Source: an uncultured Spirochaetaceae bacterium (GTDB lineage Bacteria > Spirochaetota > Spirochaetia > SZUA-6 > Bin103). Taken from it: a DNA stretch of 6,429 bases. Shown piece by piece: positions 1-4,962 of this stretch. The DNA lies in contig CAJWOB010000157.1 in the NCBI GenBank assembly GCA_913043885.1, positions 1 through 6,429 of the forward strand. The letters run 5' to 3'. Below the pieces are notes generated by a model that saw nothing but the letters and a program-made list of their open reading frames with translations, was not told where the DNA came from and did not search any database. Each line of letters opens with the position of its first letter. Positions within the stretch are counted from its first letter, which is position 1. The translations under genes were made by a program, and so were the position numbers.

Positions 1-633
1 GTTACCAGTCGTGAGCGAGTGGTCGATGTACTCGATCATGTTGTTCGACAAGTAGAGCGTGTCTTTGCCGGACGCTCCCGTCGTAAAACCACCGCCGCTA
101 AAACCGTACGTGTCGCCTTGCACCCCGAAAGGCTTCCGAAGGTTGACGGTGCTGTCGCCTCTATCGCTGGCGTCTCCCGACGTCGTTGACAGGTCGATGT
201 AGTCGATGGAGTTGGTCGCCCCGCGATTCATCATGAATCCATACGAATCGCCCGTTATGCCGCTTCCAGGGTCGTAGCTTGGAGAAGCGACCATGTCGCC
301 GACGTCAGCCGAGTTGCCGCTCTGTGTCGTCAGGTCGATGTAATTGATCGCTTCTGCTACGGCAGTGATTCCAGACTGGAGCCCCATCCGGAACGCATAC
401 GTGTCGCTGTGAGCTCCGGTCGTTCCTCGGCCGGAATTGGTGTCGTCGCCACGATCGACCGCGTTGCCAGTTGTCGCCGTGCGATCGACATAGTCGATGA
501 CGTTGTACGTCGTTCCGTAGGTTGACTCTGACGAACCGTTCCACAAGTAGACCTCGTCTACATTGCTCGCCCCATCTGGGTCCGGTGGAGCACCGCCACG
601 GAATGCCTTTCGCCTGTTGATCAGGAACGTCAT
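1..633 (-). CDS. Phage-like repeat protein, probable virion or tail component (C-terminus beyond window)
   Basis: An uninterrupted frame of 211 codons runs from ATG at 633 to the left edge without a stop. The N-terminus (MTFLINRRKAFRGG) leads into a segment containing DEVYLWNGS, then imperfect repeats. Core motifs are IDYVD (residue 46), INYID (96), IDYID (143) and IEYID (200), giving periods of 50, 47 and 57 residues. Each core is followed by a TTGN/SGN/SGD turn, a D-x-GD stretch and, in complete units, an aromatic-glycine strand such as DTYAF, DSYGF or DTYGF. I recognise this pattern from repeat-rich structural proteins of tailed phages, where such units probably build beta-propeller or fibre domains; that link is from memory, not a search. 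No signal peptide or membrane segment is visible. The start is supported by an AAAGGGTGAG site seven bases upstream and an ATGA overlap with the preceding gene, an arrangement typical of phage operons. Codon third positions are less GC-biased than in the rest of the window. The frame is confident; the exact role is not. Confidence 0.75.
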   Translation of the reverse strand, partial: MTFLINRRKAFRGGAPPDPDGASNVDEVYLWNGSSESTYGTTYNVIDYVDRTATTGNAVDRGDDTNSGRGTTGAHSDTYAFRMGLQSGITAVAEAINYIDLTTQSGNSADVGDMVASPSYDPGSGITGDSYGFMMNRGATNSIDYIDLSTTSGDASDRGDSTVNLRKPFGVQGDTYGFSGGGFTTGASGKDTLYLSNNMIEYIDHSLTTGN

Positions 634-790
634 TGGCTCACCCTTTCGCAGAACTCGCGGTAGTCCGCTTTCGGCATGTGGAATCCGAAGCTGACAACAA
701 CTCGCGGTCGGTCGCCGATGACTGGATAAACACTGTGCTTCTTGAACGCATCGAAAGTCCAAGCGTGCCCTTCGGGTGGTGGATCGAACG
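630..790 (-). pseudogene. C-terminal remnant of a phage-type 2OG-Fe(II) oxygenase
   Basis: The last ~50 codons of the chimeric frame carry His 168 (numbered from ATG 1238; codon at 735-737) in KKHSVYPV, followed after a turn by Arg 177/179 in GDRPRVVVSF. In double-stranded beta-helix oxygenases the distal iron ligand is a His in an 'H-x-V-x-P-V' setting, and about ten residues later an Arg binds 2-oxoglutarate; both fit. The upstream H-x-D iron motif is absent, so the fragment cannot be an active enzyme alone. Such oxygenases occur next to structural genes in tailed phages, which fits the phage-like repeat gene that follows with an ATGA overlap. The left boundary (about 773-815 on the plus strand) is an estimate from the change in protein character. 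Family assignment from so short a piece is moderate. Confidence 0.5.
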
Positions 791-1238
791 ATACGTTGTC
801 CACCATCAGGTCGGCACCGTCGGAGAGCAGGTCGAGATCGATATCGAGGCTATTGATGGCGTCCTCGACGTCGGCGAAGTCCGCCAGTCCCAGCTCGCCG
901 GTCAGCACCTCTCCCAGCAGGTCGCCTACACCGGAGAGCTCGATGGCGAGGCTGCCGCCCACCAAGCTCAGCTCCGCCGCCTCTTCGGGGGTGATGTCTG
1001 GGTCTGCCAGCGCATCGACGACGGCATCCAGCGCCGCCTGCATGGCCGCGGGGTCGCCGGCGTTGAGGGCGTCGTCGCCAAACGCGCCAAGCTCGTCGGG
1101 TGACAGGTTGGTAAGCGGTGTCTGCAAGAAGCTTACCGGGCTGAAGGTGAAGATCGCCTCGCACCCGACCAGCGCCAGGGCGGCGAAACCGAGTGCGCCT
1201 ATCACAGCTGCGCGGCCGTTGCGCGTGAGCGGACGCAT
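630..1238 (-). CDS. Chimeric gene: lipoprotein N-terminus joined to a 2OG-Fe(II) oxygenase C-terminus
   Basis: This is a 202-residue frame. Residues 1-9 (MRPLTRNGR) are a positive n-region, about 10-25 are a hydrophobic core, and LVGC at about 23-26 is a lipobox, so the product should be a lipidated envelope protein. Residues from about 27 to 145 are acidic, Ala/Leu-rich and helical (for example SPDELGAFGDDAL, DITPEEAAELS), with no domain I can name. From about residue 150 the character changes to PPPEGHAWTFDAFKKHSVYP, then GDRPR and VVVSFGF, which resembles the last strands of a 2-oxoglutarate/Fe(II) oxygenase. ATG 1238 is preferred over TTG 1274 because TTG 1274 falls inside a good -35 box and the lipoprotein signal starts cleanly at ATG 1238. 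The TGA stop overlaps the next start as ATGA. The fusion makes no functional sense: the lipoprotein appears to have lost its own C-terminus and the oxygenase its N-terminal three-quarters. It is either a real recombination product or an assembly join. Confidence 0.7.
   Translation of the reverse strand: MRPLTRNGRAAVIGALGFAALALVGCEAIFTFSPVSFLQTPLTNLSPDELGAFGDDALNAGDPAAMQAALDAVVDALADPDITPEEAAELSLVGGSLAIELSGVGDLLGEVLTGELGLADFADVEDAINSLDIDLDLLSDGADLMVDNVSFDPPPEGHAWTFDAFKKHSVYPVIGDRPRVVVSFGFHMPKADYREFCERVSQ
637..646 (-). promoter_or_regulatory. Ribosome binding site of the phage-like repeat gene
   Basis: On the minus strand AAAGGGTGAG precedes ATG 633, with the AGGG core seven bases from the start. 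It lies inside the last codons of the upstream gene and, with the ATGA stop/start overlap, points to coupled translation. It supports ATG 633 as the true start. Confidence 0.55.
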
Positions 1239-1246
1239 GCCTAAGT

Positions 1247-1274
1247 AGTATATACCCGCAAAAAGGGATCTCAA
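1247..1274 (-). promoter_or_regulatory. Sigma-70-type promoter of the lipoprotein gene
   Basis: Reading the minus strand, TTGAGA at 1274-1269 matches the -35 consensus in five of six bases. After a 16-base spacer, TATACT at 1252-1247 matches the -10 consensus in five of six. ATG 1238 begins only eight bases after the -10 box, so the mRNA would have almost no leader. No purine-rich ribosome site is present apart from a weak TAGG. This is the best promoter in the window and shows the lipoprotein gene can be transcribed separately from the TPR cluster upstream. Confidence 0.65.
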
Positions 1275-1275
1275 C

Positions 1276-1329
1276 CCGCCTCGGGCGGCCTACAGCGGTG
1301 CAGGTCGCCTGCACCCGGCACGGGCCGGC
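1276..1329 (-). terminator. Cluster of GC-rich hairpins after the TPR gene, possible terminator
   Basis: Three inverted repeats lie in tandem in the 110-bp gap. The strongest is at 1297-1315, an eight-pair stem (GGTGCAGG/CCTGCACC) with a three-base loop. A five-pair CCGGC/GCCGG stem lies near 1315-1328, and a five-pair CCGCC/GGCGG stem at 1276-1288. On the minus strand the last hairpin is followed by a T run (1264-1260), but about a dozen bases away, so this is not a textbook intrinsic terminator. The hairpins could slow or stop transcription from the upstream cluster before the lipoprotein promoter. Confidence 0.35.
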
Positions 1330-1360
1330 TACAGCTGCTGCAGGTCGCCTACAGCTGCTG
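1290..1360 (-). repeat. Short direct repeats copying the 3' end of the TPR gene
   Basis: The last four codons of the TPR gene, CAGCAGCTGTAG (1360-1349 on the minus strand), recur exactly just downstream at 1340-1329, and a degenerate third copy ending GCTGTAG lies near 1296-1290. On the plus strand the linked word 'gcaggtcgcct' occurs at 1300-1310 and 1340-1350, so a unit of about 40 bases is imperfectly repeated. It looks like a slippage or small duplication of the gene's end, leaving two decoy stop-codon contexts in the spacer. Confidence 0.5.
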
Positions 1361-1951
1361 CTGCACCCGCTCCAGGCCGAGCTGTGCCTCGCCGAACGAC
1401 GGATCGAGGTTGAGCGCGCGCTGATAGGTATCGCGAGCCTGCACGCTCTTGCCGGCAAGCTCCCGCGCGTAGCCGAGCCGCGTCCACCAGGAGCTGCGGT
1501 TGGCGTTGAGGTGCAGCGCGGTCGAGAAGGCGATATCCGCATTCTCGTACTCCTGCAGCGAGATGTAGATCTCGCCCATGAAGGCGTAGACGCGGGCAAT
1601 CCGGTCGCCTTCCGGCGCCAGCGCCGCGTACTGCTCGAACCGCTGCAGCGCTGGCTCCAGCTCGCCCAGATAGAAGTGGGCCTCGCCCGCGTTCTCGATA
1701 ATGCGGTGATCGAAGCGGCTGATCTGCAGCCCACGCCGCGACACCTCGCGCGCCTCGTCGTAGCGCCCCAGCGAGATGAGGCTCCATCCCATCACCACCA
1801 TCGCGTCCAGATTGTTGGGTGCCGCCTCGAGCTCCGCGCGGGTAACCTCGACGGCGCGCTCGTAGTCGCCATTGCGCCACATGGCGAGCGCGTCCGGCGC
1901 CTCCTGCGCCACGCCCGGCATCGCCGCTGCGACCACCAGCAGCGCTGCCAC
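1349..1951 (-). CDS. Exported tetratricopeptide repeat (TPR) protein
   Basis: This gene encodes 200 residues. Residues 2-15 are hydrophobic and small (ALLVVAAAMPGVA) with a likely signal peptidase site near VAQ/E, so the mature protein should be periplasmic. The rest is about five consecutive 34-residue TPR units, roughly 19-52, 53-86, 87-120, 121-154 and 155-188. They show the expected W/L-G-Y and A-F/Y-A-L-P positions (NGDYERAV, LGRYDEAR, LQEYENAD, LDPSFGEAQLGLE). TPRs are protein-binding scaffolds; the partner cannot be told from sequence. The start is GTG 1951. No in-frame ATG, GTG or TTG lies upstream near the bactofilin end, and the predicted signal peptide lacks an early positive charge, so the start is somewhat uncertain. 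The gene begins 16 bases after the bactofilin stop and is probably cotranscribed with it, suggesting an envelope or cell-shape role (inference). No clear ribosome site is visible. Confidence 0.85.
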   Translation of the reverse strand: MAALLVVAAAMPGVAQEAPDALAMWRNGDYERAVEVTRAELEAAPNNLDAMVVMGWSLISLGRYDEAREVSRRGLQISRFDHRIIENAGEAHFYLGELEPALQRFEQYAALAPEGDRIARVYAFMGEIYISLQEYENADIAFSTALHLNANRSSWWTRLGYARELAGKSVQARDTYQRALNLDPSFGEAQLGLERVQQQL

Positions 1952-1967
1952 TGGGCACGAAAGCGGC

Positions 1968-2360
1968 CTAGCCGTCGTGGCGCCCCTCGTTGCTGGGGGT
2001 ACGCATGGCGCACACGCCGTTGAACACGCAGCCGCTCTCCATAACCAAATCGGGGGTATCGATGTCGCCCTGCACGCTGGCGGTGGACGCCAGCTCTACC
2101 CTGCGCCCTGCCAGCACATCACCCTTGATTCTGCCACGCGAGGTAACCCGTTCCGCCTCCACGCGGGCGTTCACCACCGCGTCGGTGCCGACGAACAGGT
2201 CGCCGGAGGCCTTTATCTCCCCCTTGAAAGTGCCCTTGATCATGAGCGGCTCACTGAAGGTGAGCTCCCCGGTGAAGTCGATGTCCTCGGCCAAGATGGT
2301 GTCGATCTGGCTCTCGTCGAAGTCCGGTACCTGAGCCAGCCGACGGCGCACGTCTGCCAC
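1968..2360 (-). CDS. Bactofilin family cytoskeletal protein
   Basis: This gene encodes 130 residues. After a charged N-terminal tail (1-22), residues about 23-120 form short beta strands with regularly spaced glycines and hydrophobics (DFTGELTF, IKGTFKGEIK, GDLFVG, RGRIKGDVL, ASVQGDI, CVFNGVCAM). This is the pattern of the bactofilin right-handed beta-helix (DUF583/CcmA type). Bactofilins polymerise without nucleotides into membrane-associated filaments that guide cell shape, cell-wall enzymes or polar complexes. The size is typical, with a short polar C-terminal tail (TPSNEGRHDG). The start is GTG 2360; the same frame is closed upstream by the TGA of the dehydrogenase gene at 2396, leaving little room for an alternative. 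No ribosome site is evident, but TATCGT at 2373-2368 sits seven bases before GTG and could be a -10 box of a leaderless message. The next gene, an exported TPR protein, follows after 16 bases and may act in the same envelope process. Confidence 0.9.
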   Translation of the reverse strand: MADVRRRLAQVPDFDESQIDTILAEDIDFTGELTFSEPLMIKGTFKGEIKASGDLFVGTDAVVNARVEAERVTSRGRIKGDVLAGRRVELASTASVQGDIDTPDLVMESGCVFNGVCAMRTPSNEGRHDG

Positions 2361-2393
2361 GGCGCCGACGATAGCACAGCCGGCGCGCCCGTT

Positions 2394-3125
2394 TCAGCCG
2401 GGGGTCTGGCCATCCAGCGGTTCGGTAACCACGGCCAGGGCAGCCTCCACCCGGCGACGCATCTCGACCGTGTGGGGGTTGAAACGTTGCAGATCGACGA
2501 ACAGCTGATGGGAGTCGTTGCAGGTCTGCTCCACCACCTCCAGCAGCTTCTTGTAGCCGACCGTACCGATCTGCGATGGCTCCAGCCGCAGCTCCGACAG
2601 GACGCGGCCGACCAGGTGGGTGACGCCCTGGGTAGCGGCGGCCTCGCGGTCGTGGTCGTCGGCGCTGAGCTCGATAACGCGCAGGCCCATGTCGCGGAAC
2701 TCTGTCTGCCAGAAGCCGACCAGCTCGGCGCTGGCGCGTACCGGCGTAACGATCATCGGTTGGCCGGCGACGCCGTCCCGGGCCGAATCGGGGCCGAACA
2801 TCGGGTGGGTGCCGAGTATGGCCACCTCTTCGGGCAGCAGCCGCGCCATTACCTCGACCGGGTGCACCTTTATCGAGCAGGTGTCCATCACCAGCGCGCC
2901 GGGGCGTACCCGACCGGCGATCTGCCCCACCACCTCTTCCATGGCGGATATGGCGACACACAGCACGATGACGTCGGACTGCAGCACCTCGTCCTCGGCC
3001 GCCTGCTCCACCCCGGTGGGAGCCGGATGCGGGCGGCGGGAGTAGGCACGCACCTCGTATCTGGTGGCCAACTGTGCGGCCCAGAAGGAGCCGAAGCGCC
3101 CCAGGCCGTAGACGCCAACGACCAT
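2394..3125 (-). CDS. Prephenate/arogenate dehydrogenase (TyrA family)
   Basis: This 243-residue enzyme probably oxidises and decarboxylates prephenate or arogenate with NAD(P)+ in tyrosine synthesis. Residues 2-12 hold the Rossmann glycine loop (GVYGLGRFGSF). DTCSIK (81-86) and GTHPMFGPDS (105-114) are the family's conserved core, with the His of THPMFG as the expected catalytic residue. SADDHDREAA (154-163) and THLVGR (169-174) take the place of the usual EHD and SHLPH motifs. The C-terminal helices (GYKKLLEVVEQ, NDSHQLFVDLQRFN) resemble the plant arogenate dehydrogenase type more than the E. coli TyrA type, so arogenate is a plausible substrate (inference). There is no chorismate mutase or ACT domain. 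ATG 3125 is chosen because MVVGVYGLG begins directly at the first beta strand; residues encoded upstream are Arg-rich and unlike any protein N-terminus. The gene is divergent from dapB across 74 bp and is followed 33 bp later by bactofilin. Confidence 0.87.
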   Translation of the reverse strand: MVVGVYGLGRFGSFWAAQLATRYEVRAYSRRPHPAPTGVEQAAEDEVLQSDVIVLCVAISAMEEVVGQIAGRVRPGALVMDTCSIKVHPVEVMARLLPEEVAILGTHPMFGPDSARDGVAGQPMIVTPVRASAELVGFWQTEFRDMGLRVIELSADDHDREAAATQGVTHLVGRVLSELRLEPSQIGTVGYKKLLEVVEQTCNDSHQLFVDLQRFNPHTVEMRRRVEAALAVVTEPLDGQTPG

Positions 3126-3186
3126 AGCGGCAGCATGGTAGGCGGCTGCCAAGCGCCGCGTCGAGCGCCTCGGCCCGCCGACCGGG

Positions 3187-3192
3187 TATGAT
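3187..3192 (+). promoter_or_regulatory. Possible -10 box of dapB (leaderless type)
   Basis: TATGAT lies seven bases before ATG 3200, so transcription would start at or next to the A of the start codon. No -35 match is visible at the usual distance and the spacer is very GC-rich. It also contains the upstream ATG (3188), which argues against that ATG being the start. Confidence 0.35.
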
Positions 3193-3199
3193 CGCGCCC

Positions 3200-3952
3200 A
3201 TGAGGATCGCCATCGTCGGCCTCGGCCGCATGGGATCGGTGGCCGCCGCCACCGCCAACGCCGCAGGCCATGAGGTAACACTCCGCGTCGACCCCAACGC
3301 CGAGGGCGCCGATGCGCCCTCCTTCCTGCCCGAACACGCGGAGCGGTGCGATCAGGTAATCGAGTTCTCCACCGCCGATGCGGTGGTGGACAACGCCCGC
3401 AGCTACGCCGCCGCCGGGGTGCCGGCGGTGGTCGGCACCACCGGCTGGAACGACCGGCTATCCGAAGTGAAAGCCATCGTATCGGCCGGCGGCAGTGGCT
3501 ACCTGTACGCGGCCAACTGCTCCATCGGCATGCACGTATTCATGCGGGTGGTGGCGCGAGCCGCCAGCATGTTCGACGCCCTGCCAGCCTACGACGCCGC
3601 GGTCTACGAACACCACCACCGGCGCAAGGCCGACTCACCTAGCGGCACCGCCCTGGCGGTGGCCGACGCCGTGCTGGGTGCCAGCAGCCGCAAGCAGCGG
3701 GTGGCCACCGAGCGCCTCGACCGGCCCATCGACGAGGACGAGCTGCACGTTGCCTCGATCCGTGGTGGCGAGGAGCCTGGTACCCACACGGTGCTGTTCG
3801 ACTCGCGGGAGGACACCGTGGAGCTGGTGCACCGCGCGCGCGGCCGGGAGGCCCTGGCGGTGGGCGCGCTGCGCCTGGCAGAGTGGTTGCAGGGCCGCAC
3901 CGGTTTCTTCACTATCGAGCACTTCCTGGCCGACCTGCTGCCGGAGGCCTGA
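3200..3952 (+). CDS. dapB: 4-hydroxy-tetrahydrodipicolinate reductase
   Basis: This gene encodes 250 residues, somewhat shorter than the E. coli enzyme. It reduces the DapA product to tetrahydrodipicolinate with NAD(P)H, the second committed step toward diaminopimelate and lysine, in the cytoplasm. Visible motifs are the dinucleotide loop GLGRMG (7-12); Asp31 at the end of the second strand, suggesting NADH use (inference); EFS (55-57); GTTGW (79-83); and the active-site block EHHHRRKADSPSGTA (137-151). In that block His139/His140 and Lys143 align with E. coli His159/His160 and Lys163. The loop usually written APN-x-S-x-G is AANCSIG here. ATG 3200 is preferred over ATG 3188 because MRIAIVGLGRMG is the standard family start and the four extra residues (MIAP) overlap a -10-like box. 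The stop is 18 bp before dapA, so the two form an operon. There is no ribosome site before this start, in contrast to dapA. Confidence 0.95.
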   Translation: MRIAIVGLGRMGSVAAATANAAGHEVTLRVDPNAEGADAPSFLPEHAERCDQVIEFSTADAVVDNARSYAAAGVPAVVGTTGWNDRLSEVKAIVSAGGSGYLYAANCSIGMHVFMRVVARAASMFDALPAYDAAVYEHHHRRKADSPSGTALAVADAVLGASSRKQRVATERLDRPIDEDELHVASIRGGEEPGTHTVLFDSREDTVELVHRARGREALAVGALRLAEWLQGRTGFFTIEHFLADLLPEA

Positions 3953-3959
3953 GGACCGC

Positions 3960-3965
3960 AAGGAG
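3960..3965 (+). promoter_or_regulatory. Ribosome binding site of dapA
   Basis: AAGGAG ends five bases before ATG 3971. It is the only strong Shine-Dalgarno site in the bacterial part of the window and belongs to a gene that follows another in an operon. That contrasts with the first genes of transcripts here, which lack one. Confidence 0.75.
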
Positions 3966-3970
3966 AGCAC

Positions 3971-4849
3971 ATGTTCAAGGGCGCCTACACCGCAATCGTC
4001 ACCCCGTTTACCAGCAGTGGCGATATCGACAAGGACGCACTCAAGCGCCTGGTAGACACGCAGATCGCAGCCGGCATCGATGGGCTGGTGCCCACCGGCA
4101 CCACCGGCGAGAGCCCGACGCTCAGCAACGACGAGCACCACGAGATGGTACGCCTGGTAATCGAGTACGCGGACGGCCGCGTGCCGATTATCGCCGGTGC
4201 CGGGTCGAACAGCACCGCAGAGGCGCTGGAGCTGACCCGTCATGCCAAGGCCGACGGAGCGGCGGCCACGCTCCATGTCGCCGGCTACTACAACAAGCCG
4301 TCAGCGGCGGGCTATCTGCGTCACTTTCTGAGCATCGCCGACGAAATCGACTTGCCGCTCATCGTCTACAACATCGCGCCGCGCACCGCCAAGAACATCG
4401 ACAACGACACCATGCTCAAGCTAGCCGAGCACCCCAACATCGTCGGGGTAAAGGAGGCCAGCGGCGACTACACCCAGCGCATGGAGCTGGTGCTCCGTCG
4501 GCCCGACGACTTCGTGATGCTGTCCGGTGACGACGAGGCGACCTTCCCGATGATGGCGATAGGGGGCGAGGGCGTTATCTCGGTAACCAGCAACCTGGTG
4601 CCGGAGCGGATGATCGCCATCGTCCGCAAAATGGAGGAGGGCGACCTGGCTGGGGCGCGCGAGCTGCACTACGAGCTGCTGCCACTGATGTCGGCGCTGA
4701 TGAAGCTGGACACCAACCCGATCCCCATCAAGGCGGCGCTGGCGCTGACCGGACAGATCGGCGAGCACTACCGCCTGCCGATGACCCCGTTGTCGACCGG
4801 CGCGCGGGCCCAGCTGCAGGAAGTGCTGACCGAGTACGGGCTGCTGTAA
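3971..4849 (+). CDS. dapA: 4-hydroxy-tetrahydrodipicolinate synthase
   Basis: This gene encodes 292 residues, the same length as E. coli DapA. It condenses pyruvate with aspartate semialdehyde, the entry step to diaminopimelate and lysine, as a cytoplasmic TIM-barrel aldolase. Key residues fall at E. coli numbering: Thr44 and Thr45 in PTGTTGESPT, Tyr107 in YYNKP, Tyr133 in IVYN, Arg138, and the Schiff-base Lys161 in VGVKEASGD. The SGDDEATFP and GGEGVISV segments of the barrel are also clear. Two loops near the active site depart from the common consensus: VAGYYNKP where VTPYYNKP is usual, and YNIAPRT where YNVPGRT is usual. All catalytic residues are kept, so function should be unchanged. The start has an AAGGAG site and lies 18 bp after dapB. 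It converges with rsmA. Confidence 0.97.
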   Translation: MFKGAYTAIVTPFTSSGDIDKDALKRLVDTQIAAGIDGLVPTGTTGESPTLSNDEHHEMVRLVIEYADGRVPIIAGAGSNSTAEALELTRHAKADGAAATLHVAGYYNKPSAAGYLRHFLSIADEIDLPLIVYNIAPRTAKNIDNDTMLKLAEHPNIVGVKEASGDYTQRMELVLRRPDDFVMLSGDDEATFPMMAIGGEGVISVTSNLVPERMIAIVRKMEEGDLAGARELHYELLPLMSALMKLDTNPIPIKAALALTGQIGEHYRLPMTPLSTGARAQLQEVLTEYGLL

Positions 4850-4861
4850 CGGCCGGCCGGT

Positions 4862-4933
4862 CGCTATCCTTATAGCGCACGGATAGTCGCGAGTGTCGCC
4901 TCTCCCCTTGTCCGGCCGCTATGCGGATAGGGG
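4862..4933. terminator. Hairpins in the convergent dapA/rsmA gap, possible bidirectional termination
   Basis: The 113-bp gap between the two convergent stop codons holds a perfect six-pair hairpin at 4862-4877 (CGCTAT, loop CCTT, ATAGCG). A longer, bulged one lies at 4904-4933 (CCCCTTGTCCG pairing with CGGATAGGGG). CTATCC/GGATAG also recur as an inverted pair. Neither hairpin is followed by a T run in either direction, so this is not a canonical intrinsic terminator; the position is the main reason to propose the role. No gene is supported here. Confidence 0.35.
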
Positions 4934-4962
4934 CCGTCTCGTCCGGCGCCGCAAGACGGGCG

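Noticed and set aside
1..633. A CRISPR-like or intergenic repeat array from the recurring 'tcgatgta' words
   Set aside because: Spacing is irregular (about 139-171 bases), copies are diverged, and they are explained as codons of the I-D-Y-I-D protein repeat.
630..1238. A deliberate new fusion enzyme (lipid-anchored oxygenase)
   Set aside because: The oxygenase part lacks the H-x-D iron ligands and most of the beta-helix, so it could not be active.
1238..1274. TTG 1274 as the lipoprotein start, adding 12 residues
   Set aside because: The TTG is the first three bases of the -35 box TTGAGA, and the lipoprotein signal begins properly at ATG 1238.
1872..3191. A 439-codon open frame on the plus strand
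   Set aside because: It lies opposite the TyrA, bactofilin and TPR genes, all with recognisable families; its translation is His/Gly/Arg-rich and shows no domain. High GC creates such shadow frames.
3188..3199. ATG 3188 as the dapB start
   Set aside because: It adds only MIAP before the family's usual MRIAIVGLGRMG start and lies within a TATGAT -10-like box.
3126..3281. A longer N-terminus for the TyrA-like protein, reaching into dapB
   Set aside because: The extra residues are Arg/Trp-rich antisense reading of dapB, and the Rossmann strand starts directly at ATG 3125.
2251..3297. A 348-codon minus-strand frame overlapping the TyrA gene
   Set aside because: Arg/Gly-rich shifted reading of the TyrA gene without recognisable motifs.
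4850..4962. A small RNA or tRNA gene in the dapA/rsmA gap
   Set aside because: No cloverleaf, CCA end or promoter is visible; only short imperfect hairpins.
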